Positions 1 to 11,895 of a stretch of DNA of 64,000 nucleotides are shown in pieces. The stretch is from Limosilactobacillus viscerum (GTDB taxonomy: Bacteria; Bacillota; Bacilli; Lactobacillales; Lactobacillaceae): assembly GCF_947387525.1 (NCBI RefSeq), contig NZ_CANDNW010000003.1, positions 41,113 to 105,112 of the forward strand, given 5' to 3'. Below the pieces are notes generated by a model. It was given only the letters and a program-made list of their open reading frames with translations. It was not told where the DNA came from and made no database searches. The translations under genes and the position numbers were made by a program. How positions within the stretch are numbered: the stretch's first letter is position 1; each line of letters begins with the position of its first letter.

Positions 1-66
1 AGCGTCAGAACCGCATAATGGCGGAAAAAACAGAATGGAGAAAATGTTCTATTTACTTAATGTTTT

Positions 67-95
67 TTGATATTTAAAGAAAATAATGATATATT
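67..95 (+). promoter_or_regulatory. Promoter of the atp operon
   Basis: TTGATA (67-72), a 17-nt spacer and TATATT (90-95) form a sigma-A type promoter about 90 nt upstream of atpB. The first 60 bases of the window show no gene. Confidence 0.6.
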
Positions 96-184
96 AACTA
101 TCGTAACTTGGGCTAATTCGTTTTCTTTGCGACGTATCCAATTTACAGCCAAATTATTGTTATAAGGAAAGAGGTGGAATATGA

Positions 185-892
185 ATGGGCGGTGATGCTT
201 TGACTTTTAAGCTTTTCGGACTCACGTTCAATACAACGAATATTGTTTCTGGACTGATTATCTACGCAATCGTGTTCTTCACTCTTTACGGGATGTCACG
301 AAAGATTCAAATGAAGCCAAAAGGTGCTCAAAACGTACTTGAGTGGTTGATTGACTTCACGAACGGGATTGTCCGGAGTCAGATGCCGGCATCAGAACAG
401 GGCCACTATAGTTTCTTTGCCTTTGTTCTCTTTGTCTTCATCTTCTTCGCTAACCAATTCGGTTTGCTGTTCCAATTCCATTGGAATGGAGTCGAAGTGC
501 TTAGAAGTCCAACGGCAGACCCAGTCGTAACGTTAACATTCTCACTGATGGTAATGGCATTGGCACACTTTGCCGGGGTTGCACACAATGGTCTAGGTGG
601 TTACTTAAAGAACTACACGAAGCCATTTACGTTGATGCTCCCAATTAACATCATTGAAGACTTTGCTAACTTCTTGACGCTTGGTCTCCGTATCTTTGGT
701 AACATTTTTGCCGGTGAACTGTTAATGAGTTTAATCGCCAATATGGCATTCTCACATGGTATTTTGACAATCATTCCGAGTCTTTTGCTCGAACTTTGTT
801 GGCAAGGATTCTCAATCTTTATCGGTTCAATCCAGGCATATGTCTTTGTAACATTAACGACGGTTTATATTTCTCGGAAGGTTTCCGAATAA
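185..892 (+). CDS. atpB: F0F1 ATP synthase subunit a
   Basis: Membrane subunit a of the F0 sector, which forms the proton half-channels next to the c-ring. The 235-residue product is very hydrophobic with five to six membrane segments. It carries the family signature LGLRIFGN, in which R169 is the essential Arg facing the c-ring carboxylate. The ATG at 185 is preceded by AGGTGG (172-177) at 7 nt; an ATG at 181 is closed after four codons. It is the first gene of a complete eight-gene ATP synthase operon. In lactic acid bacteria this enzyme mainly hydrolyses ATP to export protons and hold the internal pH. Confidence 0.97.
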   Translation: MGGDALTFKLFGLTFNTTNIVSGLIIYAIVFFTLYGMSRKIQMKPKGAQNVLEWLIDFTNGIVRSQMPASEQGHYSFFAFVLFVFIFFANQFGLLFQFHWNGVEVLRSPTADPVVTLTFSLMVMALAHFAGVAHNGLGGYLKNYTKPFTLMLPINIIEDFANFLTLGLRIFGNIFAGELLMSLIANMAFSHGILTIIPSLLLELCWQGFSIFIGSIQAYVFVTLTTVYISRKVSE

Positions 893-895
893 TAA

Positions 896-1123
<228 letters not shown>

Positions 1124-1167
1124 TTATTGCAATCACTGTTATTTTTTAGACAAGGAGGTGTCAATAG

Positions 1168-1686
1168 ATGTTTGTGAACAATGTGTTAGCTGAATCAAAC
1201 AGTTTATACGTTGGTGACCTGATTTTCTACATTGTCACCTTCATTATCCTGATGTTGCTGGTCAAGCACTTCGCTTGGAGTCCAGTTACTAACATGATGA
1301 AGAAGCGGGCGGACAAGATTGCCAGTGATATCGACAATGCTGCCAAGTCCCGTGAAAATGCAGAAAAAATGGCTGCTAAGCGGCAAGCCGAACTGCAGAA
1401 TTCACGTCAAGAAGCTGCTGACATTGTTAACAATGCCAAGAAGTCAGCCGAAACACAACGAGCACAAATTGTTGAAGCAGCACAAAATGATGCTCAAGCA
1501 CTTAAGCAACAAGCACAACAAGATGCTGATCAAGCACGTCGTGACGCGTTGAACGGTGCTAAGGATGACGTTGCAAACTTATCTATTGAGATTGCTTCCA
1601 AACTCATCCAAAAAGAATTAAAGGCAGACGATCAAAAAGAATTGATCGACTCCTACATTGAAGGGTTGGTAGATCATGAGTCTTGA
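1168..1686 (+). CDS. atpF: F0F1 ATP synthase subunit b
   Basis: Peripheral stalk subunit that anchors the F1 head to the membrane. The 172-residue product has a single N-terminal membrane helix (about residues 16-36) followed by a long charged, Ala/Gln/Lys-rich helix that forms the dimeric coiled coil. The start at 1168 has an AAGGAGGTG ribosome site about 7 nt upstream. Its last 11 nt overlap the start of atpH, which suggests translational coupling of the two stalk subunits. Confidence 0.96.
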   Translation: MFVNNVLAESNSLYVGDLIFYIVTFIILMLLVKHFAWSPVTNMMKKRADKIASDIDNAAKSRENAEKMAAKRQAELQNSRQEAADIVNNAKKSAETQRAQIVEAAQNDAQALKQQAQQDADQARRDALNGAKDDVANLSIEIASKLIQKELKADDQKELIDSYIEGLVDHES

Positions 1687-2218
1687 TAAGAAGACGATTG
1701 CTCGTCGTTATGCACGGGCTCTGTTTGAATTGGTCGATGCAGACAACGAAGTCGATCAAACTTATCAAGAATTAATTGCTTTACGCCAAGTCTTTGAGGA
1801 CAACGAAGGATTAGAAGCCGCCTTAGCTGGTGTGCAGATGTCCCTCGATGATAAGAAAGCGTTGGTCAGTGACTTACAACAGGGGGCTTCCCAGTATGTA
1901 ACGAACTTGATTCAAATGCTTTTTGATTACGGCCGCATGGATTGTATGGTCGCAATTATTGATGAGTTTGAACGGCGGTATGATCACGTTAACAAGCGGA
2001 TGCATGCCGACGTTGTTACAGCGATCCAACTCGATAAACAACAACGGGACCAACTTTCAGCGAACTTAGCAAAGCGCTTTGGTGCTAACGAAGTCGTACT
2101 TAATGAAAGTGTTGATCCTGAAATTTTAGGTGGGGTTATTGTTCATGCTGATCATAAGACGCTTGATGGTAGCCTCAGCTCAAAGATTAAGCAAATTCGT
2201 CGTTTACTAGTTAGATAA
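1676..2218 (+). CDS. atpH: F0F1 ATP synthase subunit delta
   Basis: Delta (OSCP) subunit, which joins the top of the F1 alpha3-beta3 head to the b-stalk. It has 180 residues, the normal length. The N-terminal half starts with the typical [12 protein letters not shown], and the C-terminal region has the conserved LGGVIV...[13 protein letters not shown] pattern. Its ATG overlaps the end of atpF by 11 nt, so it is probably translated by coupling with atpF. Confidence 0.96.
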   Translation: MSLDKKTIARRYARALFELVDADNEVDQTYQELIALRQVFEDNEGLEAALAGVQMSLDDKKALVSDLQQGASQYVTNLIQMLFDYGRMDCMVAIIDEFERRYDHVNKRMHADVVTAIQLDKQQRDQLSANLAKRFGANEVVLNESVDPEILGGVIVHADHKTLDGSLSSKIKQIRRLLVR

Positions 2219-2235
2219 TATAGATCTTTTGTTAA

Positions 2236-3783
<1,548 letters not shown>

Positions 3784-3820
3784 TGCTTGATAATACTAGT
3801 CGAAAGGACGGTGAGATTTA

Positions 3821-6225
<2,405 letters not shown>

Positions 6226-6237
6226 GAGGGATAATTT

Positions 6238-6666
6238 ATGGCTGATAGTAAATTTAAAGTCACCATTATTACTCCTGATGGCACCGTCTATGATAATGAC
6301 GAGGCGACAATGATCGTCATGAACACTTCTGGTGGACAAATGGGGATCATGGCTAACCACGTGCCATTGATTGCTTCTCTTGAGATCAGTGTTGTTCGTG
6401 TCAAGCACGATGAAGGTGAGGATGAAGTTGCCGCGGTTAACGGGGGTATCATGCAATTTGATGGCCACGAAGCGTTGATTGCAGCTGACAGTGCGGAATT
6501 ACCTGAACGGATTGATGTCGAACGGGCCCAACATGCGAAGGAACGTTCCGAAAAGGCAATTGAGGATGCTAAGAAGAATCATAATAATGATGACTTGGCA
6601 CGGGCGGAAGTCCACCTCAAGCGTGCTATTAACCGGTTGAACGTTTCTAAGTACATCAAAAAATAA
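6238..6666 (+). CDS. atpC: F0F1 ATP synthase subunit epsilon
   Basis: Epsilon subunit, which controls F1 and couples gamma to the c-ring. The 142 residues have the N-terminal beta-sandwich (TIITPDGTVYD..., GQMGIMANHVPLIA) and the C-terminal helical hairpin (about residues 95-140) that can insert into the head and inhibit hydrolysis. The gene lies 12 nt after atpD and ends the operon; a strong terminator follows within 20 nt. Confidence 0.96.
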   Translation: MADSKFKVTIITPDGTVYDNDEATMIVMNTSGGQMGIMANHVPLIASLEISVVRVKHDEGEDEVAAVNGGIMQFDGHEALIAADSAELPERIDVERAQHAKERSEKAIEDAKKNHNNDDLARAEVHLKRAINRLNVSKYIKK

Positions 6667-6685
6667 GTGAGTCATTAGTTGACTT

Positions 6686-6720
6686 AAAAAGGACTACAGC
6701 TGTTGCTGTGGTCCTTTTTT
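6686..6720 (+). terminator. Terminator of the atp operon
   Basis: A 15-bp nearly perfect hairpin (AAAAAGGACTACAGC pairing with GCTGTGGTCCTTTTT) ends in a run of T. Confidence 0.92.
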
Positions 6721-6726
6721 ATATGG

Positions 6727-6934
6727 GTTAGCAAACAAAATGACTTACCGCGTACCGCGCTAACCCATTTTGACATGCTAACCTTACGCCCCTCTTGCCC
6801 CCACTCCGCACTTCCAATAACGTGCTGCGCGGGGAGGAGCTATAGTCTAGCAAACAAAATGGCTTACCGCGTGCCGCGCTAACCCATTTTGCCATGCTAG
6901 CCTTACGCCCCTCTTAATCCCGCTCCGCACTTCC
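6727..6934. repeat. Two tandem copies of a structured intergenic repeat
   Basis: Copy A (6727-6815) and copy B (6846-6934) are about 90% identical at an offset of 119 nt. Each can fold with outer arms TAGCA/TGCTA and inner arms CAAAATG/CATTTTG. The outer arm reads TTAGCA/TGCTAA in A and CTAGCA/TGCTAG in B, a compensatory base-pair change. There is no reading frame or ribosome site. The rest of the 6667-7028 gap holds the atp terminator and the promoter of the next gene. Confidence 0.75.
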
Positions 6935-6973
6935 ATTTTTAATATAAAGTTAAACTTTTTCAGAATGTGCCTA

Positions 6974-7002
6974 TTGTTCGTGATCATATGATATGATACA
7001 AA
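6974..7002 (+). promoter_or_regulatory. Possible promoter for the 7029 gene, murA and followers
   Basis: TTGTTC (6974-6979), 17 nt and TACAAA (6997-7002). An overlapping extended -10, TGATATGAT, is a second possibility. The exact promoter is uncertain. Confidence 0.4.
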
Positions 7003-7028
7003 TTGGTTTATAAGAAGAAGGTGATCAA

Positions 7029-7259
7029 GTGCAGATGACAGGTATCCATGCCTTATTAGACATTATCGTGCAGTTTATTTTTATTTGGTTGGCTTTTACC
7101 GCCATCCAGGGGTTTCATTTTGAACGGTTATTCCAGCGGCCACCACGGACGCTGCCACTGGCAATCGTCTTATTTTCAACTGCAATTGGTTACCTCTGTG
7201 CCAATTTCTTTTTGGGAATCTTAACCGCAATCGGTAACCTTACTTACTTAGTTCGTTAG
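7029..7259 (+). CDS. DUF1146 (YwzB-like) small membrane protein
   Basis: A 76-residue protein with two membrane segments (about residues 8-28 and 47-72) separated by a basic loop (GFHFERLFQRPPRTLP). Size, topology and its position between the atp operon and murA match the DUF1146/YwzB family of Firmicutes, whose function is unknown. It starts with GTG at 7029 after AAGAAGAAGGTGAT; an ATG two codons later (7035) is an alternative. It is 17 nt upstream of murA and probably co-transcribed with it. Confidence 0.8.
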   Translation: MQMTGIHALLDIIVQFIFIWLAFTAIQGFHFERLFQRPPRTLPLAIVLFSTAIGYLCANFFLGILTAIGNLTYLVR

Positions 7260-7276
7260 CGCCGCTGGAGGAGAAT

Positions 7277-8602
7277 ATGGAAAAAATAATTATCAAAGGT
7301 GGCCAGCCATTACGGGGGAAGGTCGCCGTCGAAGGATCAAAAAATGCGGTTTTGCCACTACAAGCTGCCGCTATTTTAGCCGTCCAGGGGACCGTCACAC
7401 TCAATAACGTCCCACCAGTTACGGATGTAAAGGTGATGGACCGCCTTCTTGGCTTTTTGAACTTAAAAACCGCGTATGGGGAAAAGCAACGACAACTAGT
7501 TCTTAACGCTAGCTTTCCCTTATCATCAGAAGCCCCGTACGACTATGTAAATCAAATGCGTGCTTCTCTACTAGTAATGGGGCCATTGCTCGCCCGTACC
7601 GGTCATGTGCGGATTGCCCTGCCTGGTGGCTGTTCAATCGGTGCTCGTCCCATTGACCTCCACCTTGCCGGCCTAGAAAAACTTGGTGCCGAGATAAAAC
7701 AGGACGCTGGCTTTATTGAGGCAAGTTGTGAGCACCTTGTTGGTACCCGGATACCGCTTGATTTTCCAAGCGTTGGTGCAACCGAAAATATCATGATGGC
7801 CGCAACAATGGCCGCCGGAATTACGACTATTGAAAATGCATCCTGCGAACCGGAGATAATTGAGCTGGGAAACCTTCTCAATAAAATGGGAGCTCATGTC
7901 CACGGCGCCGGTAGCAAGGTTATCCGGATTCAGGGTGTCTATTACCTGCATGGTGCTGAGTATACGGTGATTCCGGACCGGATTGAGGCCGGCACCTGGA
8001 TGCTTGCTTCCGCCGTTACTAACGGGGACGTGATCGTTCAGGGAACCGTGCCGGAACATAATGCTTCATTGATTGCCAAACTGGAAGAAATGGGTGTTAC
8101 CATTATCAAGCAGGCAGATGGTCTCCGGGTACTCGGGACCTCGGTATTAATACCAGCTAACGTTAAGACAATGCCTTACCCTGGTTTTCCAACTGACCTG
8201 CAACCACAAATGACGGTACTTCAACTATTGGCTAATGGAACCAGTACGATGGAGGAGCACGTCTTTGAGAAACGGTTTATCCACCTAGAAGAGTTGCGGC
8301 GGATGAATGCTAAATTCCAAATTTCAGGTTCGGTTGCAATCCTTGATGGGCCAACGCGATTTAGCGGTGCAGAAGTGACGGCTTCAGATTTACGAGCAGG
8401 AGCTAGCTTAGTCCTTGCTGGTTTAGCTGCTGATGGTATTACCCAAATTCGGAATCCGCAATGTCTAGACCGTGGATATTATCATTTTTACCAGAAGCTG
8501 CGGGCACTTGGCGCCAAGATTGACCGCTTAAATATTGAAGATAAGTTTAAAATTACTCCTGATCAGCAGCCACGACAAAACAAGGGTCAGGAAAAGGAGT
8601 AA
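7277..8602 (+). CDS. murA: UDP-N-acetylglucosamine 1-carboxyvinyltransferase
   Basis: First committed enzyme of peptidoglycan precursor synthesis; it transfers enolpyruvate from PEP to UDP-GlcNAc. The 441-residue protein has the two inside-out alpha/beta domains, the N-terminal EGSKNAVLPL that binds UDP-GlcNAc, and the loop PGGCSIGARPIDLHL with catalytic C119, the Cys that fosfomycin alkylates. Many Firmicutes have two MurA paralogues; the copy beside the atp operon and mbl is this one. Its GGAGG site overlaps the end of the upstream gene. Confidence 0.95.
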   Translation: MEKIIIKGGQPLRGKVAVEGSKNAVLPLQAAAILAVQGTVTLNNVPPVTDVKVMDRLLGFLNLKTAYGEKQRQLVLNASFPLSSEAPYDYVNQMRASLLVMGPLLARTGHVRIALPGGCSIGARPIDLHLAGLEKLGAEIKQDAGFIEASCEHLVGTRIPLDFPSVGATENIMMAATMAAGITTIENASCEPEIIELGNLLNKMGAHVHGAGSKVIRIQGVYYLHGAEYTVIPDRIEAGTWMLASAVTNGDVIVQGTVPEHNASLIAKLEEMGVTIIKQADGLRVLGTSVLIPANVKTMPYPGFPTDLQPQMTVLQLLANGTSTMEEHVFEKRFIHLEELRRMNAKFQISGSVAILDGPTRFSGAEVTASDLRAGASLVLAGLAADGITQIRNPQCLDRGYYHFYQKLRALGAKIDRLNIEDKFKITPDQQPRQNKGQEKE

Positions 8603-8615
8603 AATAAAAAAACTG

Positions 8616-8637
8616 TGGTATAATACCAACGATATTA
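8616..8637 (+). promoter_or_regulatory. Extended -10 promoter of mbl
   Basis: TGGTATAAT (TATAAT at 8619-8624) followed by ACCAACGATATT. The 22-nt block is repeated with one mismatch at 40004-40025 in front of mreB. No good -35 is visible, as is common for TGn-type promoters. Confidence 0.65.
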
Positions 8638-8703
8638 TCTTAAAATCGACTGACAGATTGTCAGAATTAAATTGAGCAATTGCTAACAAAGGAGATAAGA
8701 TGA

Positions 8704-9699
8704 ATGGCTAAAGATATCGGAATCGACTTAGGAACTGCTAACGTCCTCATTTATGTTCAGGGCAAGGGGATCGTATTAAATGAACCATCTGTGGTGGCAA
8801 TCGATACGCAAACAAATAAAGTATTGGCTGTCGGCTCAGAAGCTTACCGGATGGTTGGGCGGACACCAAGTAATATTCGGGCAATCCGCCCATTAAAGAA
8901 CGGGGTTATTTCTGACTTTGATGTTACCCAGGAGATGCTCTCATACTTTATTGGTAAGTTGAGCGTTAAGGGCTTCATGTCTAAGCCAAACATTATGATT
9001 TGTGCCCCAACAAACATCACTGAAATTGAACGAAAGGCAATTATCCAGGCCGCTGAACAGTCTGGTGGTGGCAAGGTTTATTTAGAGTATGAACCAAAAG
9101 TTGCCGCTATCGGTGCTGGCCTCGATATCTTTAAGCCACGTGGTAGCATGGTAATTGACATGGGTGGCGGTACCAGTGATATTGCTATCCTGTCACTTGG
9201 TGATATTGTTGCTAGTCAGTCTATTCGGATGGCCGGTGACAAGATGAACAATGATATTGCTGCTTACATTAAGGATAAGCATGGTCTGATCATCGGTGAC
9301 CATACTGCCGAAAACGTTAAGATGGAAATCGGAACGGCCTTGCCAGTTGATGAACCAAAGGAAATGGACGTTCGTGGTCGGGATGTCGCTTCCGGAATGC
9401 CAAAGCAAATTACGGTTAACCAAAACGAAATTGAAGAGGCACTCCATGATACCTTAAGTCAAATCGTCTCTGCAGCTGTTAGCGTTCTTGAAACTATTCC
9501 ACCTGAGCTGGCGAGTGACATTATTGACCGGGGAATCATTTTAACCGGTGGGACCGCGCTCTTAAGTGGAATTGACCAGCTGTTTAGTTCAAAGTTGAAG
9601 GTTCCGGTAATGGTTTCACAAGACCCATTGGACAATGTTGCCAAGGGTGCCGGTGAAATGCTGGAACGGATGCAGAAGACGGAAGACAAGAAGAAGTAA
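8704..9699 (+). CDS. mbl: MreB/Mbl-type rod-shape actin homologue
   Basis: Bacterial actin that forms membrane-bound filaments guiding sidewall peptidoglycan synthesis. The 331 residues contain phosphate loop 1 ([13 protein letters not shown]), phosphate loop 2 (MVIDMGGGTSDIA) and the adenosine motif (ILTGGTALLSGI). It is clearly diverged from the second homologue at 40069, which sits in mreBCD. Location next to murA and yidD matches mbl of other Firmicutes; telling Mbl from MreB by eye is uncertain. ATG 8704 follows AAGGAGATAAGATGA. Confidence 0.85.
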   Translation: MAKDIGIDLGTANVLIYVQGKGIVLNEPSVVAIDTQTNKVLAVGSEAYRMVGRTPSNIRAIRPLKNGVISDFDVTQEMLSYFIGKLSVKGFMSKPNIMICAPTNITEIERKAIIQAAEQSGGGKVYLEYEPKVAAIGAGLDIFKPRGSMVIDMGGGTSDIAILSLGDIVASQSIRMAGDKMNNDIAAYIKDKHGLIIGDHTAENVKMEIGTALPVDEPKEMDVRGRDVASGMPKQITVNQNEIEEALHDTLSQIVSAAVSVLETIPPELASDIIDRGIILTGGTALLSGIDQLFSSKLKVPVMVSQDPLDNVAKGAGEMLERMQKTEDKKK

Positions 9700-9705
9700 C
9701 TTTTA

Positions 9706-9945
9706 ATGGTTCACTTGTTATGTAACTTAGTGCGTTGGTACCAACAGGGAATTTCGGCACGGCGACCGTACCGTGTTTGCCGCTACCACCCGACTTGTTC
9801 GCAGTACATGATTGAGGCTTTGCAGCGCTTTGGTATGAAGGGGATTCTTCTTGGAATTGCCCGGATTTTACGCTGCCAGCCATTGGTTAAGGGCGGTTAT
9901 GATCCGGTGCCGGACCACTTTACTTTCCAACGTCAGCATAAATAA
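9706..9945 (+). CDS. yidD: YidD membrane protein insertion efficiency factor
   Basis: Small protein that assists YidC-dependent membrane insertion. The 79-residue product has the complete family signature: [19 protein letters not shown] with the two conserved Cys, then [16 protein letters not shown] and GYDPVP. It starts only 6 nt after the mbl stop and is likely translated from the same message. In enterobacteria yidD sits near rnpA-yidC; next to an mreB paralogue is a usual location in lactobacilli. Confidence 0.92.
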   Translation: MVHLLCNLVRWYQQGISARRPYRVCRYHPTCSQYMIEALQRFGMKGILLGIARILRCQPLVKGGYDPVPDHFTFQRQHK

Positions 9946-9958
9946 TAAGGGTGAAAAA

Positions 9959-10183
9959 GTGTCAAAGAAAGATAAGAAAATTGAAGTAACTGTTAAGGAC
10001 ATTGAACGTCAACACCAGCCGGTTCAACAAATCTTTATCGGTCAACGCCTGATTGGTGAGGTGGTTGCCGACAAGGAACGGTTTAAGGCAATGCTGGTTG
10101 CTGACCAGAGTGAGTTCAATGTTCGTTCGCAAGAAGAAGGGCTGGAAATGGTCCTTCAGCAGTACCACCTCCACCAGCGGTAG
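9959..10183 (+). CDS. DUF2969 protein
   Basis: A 74-residue charged, soluble protein that begins SKKDKKIEVTVKDIE and ends with an amphipathic helix. The sequence and the spot between yidD and rodA match DUF2969, a family of Lactobacillales and relatives with no known function. The GTG at 9959 has AAGGGTGA just upstream and gives the family length; a longer in-frame reading from 9851 would overlap yidD and lacks a ribosome site. Confidence 0.8.
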   Translation: MSKKDKKIEVTVKDIERQHQPVQQIFIGQRLIGEVVADKERFKAMLVADQSEFNVRSQEEGLEMVLQQYHLHQR

Positions 10184-10234
10184 GATTGGTTACAAGGTTT
10201 CTTGTAGAAAAATCTGGCATAAAGGAGTTAGGTA

Positions 10235-11428
10235 ATGCAACGTTCGCAAAATGATGAAGAAAGTCGAATTGACTGGGGAATTATTTTCTGTGTATTGATG
10301 CTGGCTTTAATCGGTCTGGCATCGATCTACGTTGCCGCTGTTCATGACCAACAACCGGTTAGTGTGGCACGGTCGGTAATTACCCAGTTAGTCTGGTACG
10401 CAATCGGGACGATCCTGGTTGTTGTTATCATGCAATTTGACTCGGAACAACTATGGAAATTGGCGCCAATCGTATACTGGATTGGTATCTTCTTGATGTT
10501 TGCCATCTTGGTATTTTATAGTCGATCGTACTATGTTAATACCGGGGCGAAGAGTTGGTTTGCTATTGGTCCCTTTACCTTCCAGCCGTCGGAAATTATG
10601 AAGCCGGCGTATATCTTAATGATGGGGCGGGTAATTACTACCCACAATAACCGGTACCCGGTTCATACGGTTCAGTCTGACTGGCGGTTAATTGGGACAA
10701 TGTTCTTATGGCTGTTACCAATCTTAATCTCCCTGCACTTTCAAAATGACTTTGGGACTGCGCTGGTTTTCTGTGCAATCTTTGCGGGGATGGTATTGGT
10801 ATCTGGGGTAACCTGGCGGATTTTAGCACCGGCGGTAATCGGGGTTACTGTTATTGGTGGATCGATCCTTGCAATGGTTACTAGTACGATTGGTCGGACC
10901 ATCCTGGAGCACATTGGCTTTCAGGCTTACCAGTTTGACCGGGTTGATACCTGGCTGCATCCTGAACAGGATACGACTAACCAGGGGTACCAGTTATGGC
11001 AGAGTATTAAGGCTGTTGGTTCTGGTGGGATTACCGGGACTGGTTTTAATAACTCAAAGGTTTATGTTCCGGTTCGTGAATCTGATATGATTTTCTCTGT
11101 TATCGGGGAAAACTTCGGCTTTATCGGTGGGGTCCTCTTGATTTTAATCTACCTCCTACTGATTTACCTGATGATTCGGGTAACCTTTGATACCAAGAAT
11201 GAGTTTTACGCTTATATCTCAACCGGGGTTATCATGATGATTCTGTTCCACGTGTTTGAAAACATCGGAATGAATATTGGGTTGCTGCCGTTAACCGGTA
11301 TTCCACTACCATTTATCAGTTCCGGTGGTTCCTCGTTGATTGGGAACCTAATTGGGATTGGAATGGTGATGTCGATGCGGTACCACCACCATTCGTACAT
11401 GTTTAGCAGTAATAAGGAATTCAGGTAA
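10235..11428 (+). CDS. rodA: SEDS peptidoglycan glycosyltransferase RodA
   Basis: Polytopic SEDS-family glycosyltransferase that polymerises lipid II for sidewall growth together with a class B PBP. The 397 residues have about ten membrane helices and typical SEDS segments: the SWFAIGPFTFQPSEIMK loop, QNDFGTALV, the large extracellular loop with WQSIKAVGSGGITGTGF, the FSVIGENFGFIGG region with the conserved catalytic-type polar residues, and LPLTGIPLPFISSGGSS. AAAGGAG precedes the ATG. Together with mbl, murA and the distant mreBCD it forms the elongasome set. Confidence 0.93.
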   Translation: MQRSQNDEESRIDWGIIFCVLMLALIGLASIYVAAVHDQQPVSVARSVITQLVWYAIGTILVVVIMQFDSEQLWKLAPIVYWIGIFLMFAILVFYSRSYYVNTGAKSWFAIGPFTFQPSEIMKPAYILMMGRVITTHNNRYPVHTVQSDWRLIGTMFLWLLPILISLHFQNDFGTALVFCAIFAGMVLVSGVTWRILAPAVIGVTVIGGSILAMVTSTIGRTILEHIGFQAYQFDRVDTWLHPEQDTTNQGYQLWQSIKAVGSGGITGTGFNNSKVYVPVRESDMIFSVIGENFGFIGGVLLILIYLLLIYLMIRVTFDTKNEFYAYISTGVIMMILFHVFENIGMNIGLLPLTGIPLPFISSGGSSLIGNLIGIGMVMSMRYHHHSYMFSSNKEFR

Positions 11429-11443
11429 TGAGGCAATTCAATA

Positions 11444-11743
11444 ATGGCAACAAAAAGCAACTATTTTTGGACTAACCAGCAAGCTGATGGTTCATGGCTG
11501 GTTGGCTTGAATGAAGAAGGTCGCCGGCAACTTGGCACCGTATATTTTATTGATCTTCCGGCAGTAGGAACGGTGCTCGAGCAAAACGGGAAGTTTGTTT
11601 CGGTCGAAGCGGCTAACATGGTTACCAACCTTGAGAGTCCGCAAGCAGGGACAATTGTTGCAATTAATGAACAGCTACGTGACCAGCCTGATGATCTTTC
11701 TAGCGATGACCCACGTAAAAATTGGGTTGTTGCATTAAAGTAG
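11444..11743 (+). CDS. GcvH-like lipoyl-domain protein without the lipoyl lysine
   Basis: A 99-residue protein that aligns without gaps to the core of the glycine cleavage H protein: YFIDLPAVG corresponds to VFVDLPEVG and SPQAGTIVAIN to APVSGEIVAVN. At the position of the lipoylated Lys of E. coli GcvH (ESVKAA) it has Asn (VEAANM, N58). The usual C-terminal helix is also missing. It cannot carry lipoate in the normal way. No other gcv gene is in the window. It follows rodA by 15 nt and precedes a terminator, so it belongs to the envelope transcript. Its role is unknown. Confidence 0.75.
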   Translation: MATKSNYFWTNQQADGSWLVGLNEEGRRQLGTVYFIDLPAVGTVLEQNGKFVSVEAANMVTNLESPQAGTIVAINEQLRDQPDDLSSDDPRKNWVVALK

Positions 11744-11750
11744 GAAGTGG

Positions 11751-11799
11751 AGCGAGAAAAGTCCCAACTTAGAGCGGGTATTTTTTCTCGCTCCTTTTT
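11751..11799 (+). terminator. Terminator after the GcvH-like gene
   Basis: Stem GGAGCGAGAAAA pairs with TTTTTCTCGCTCC, followed by TTTTT. It closes the murA-mbl-rodA gene block. Confidence 0.88.
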
Positions 11800-11808
11800 A
11801 ATTCAATC

Positions 11809-11837
11809 TTGGTCCGTTTATTGTTTCATGATATACT
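11809..11837 (+). promoter_or_regulatory. ddl promoter
   Basis: TTGGTC (11809-11814), 17 nt and TATACT (11832-11837), about 55 nt before the start codon. Confidence 0.65.
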
Positions 11838-11895
11838 ATAGGTTCAAGATATACGGTTTGAAATTATAAAAAATTATTATAAGGTGGTATTTTAA

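Noticed and set aside
8704-9699. Possibility that mbl is a recent duplicate of mreB
   Set aside because: The proteins differ throughout and the neighbours differ; it is an old paralogue pair. Only the promoter block is nearly identical.
9851-9958. Longer start of the DUF2969 gene
   Set aside because: It would overlap yidD by about 95 bases in another frame, without a ribosome site.
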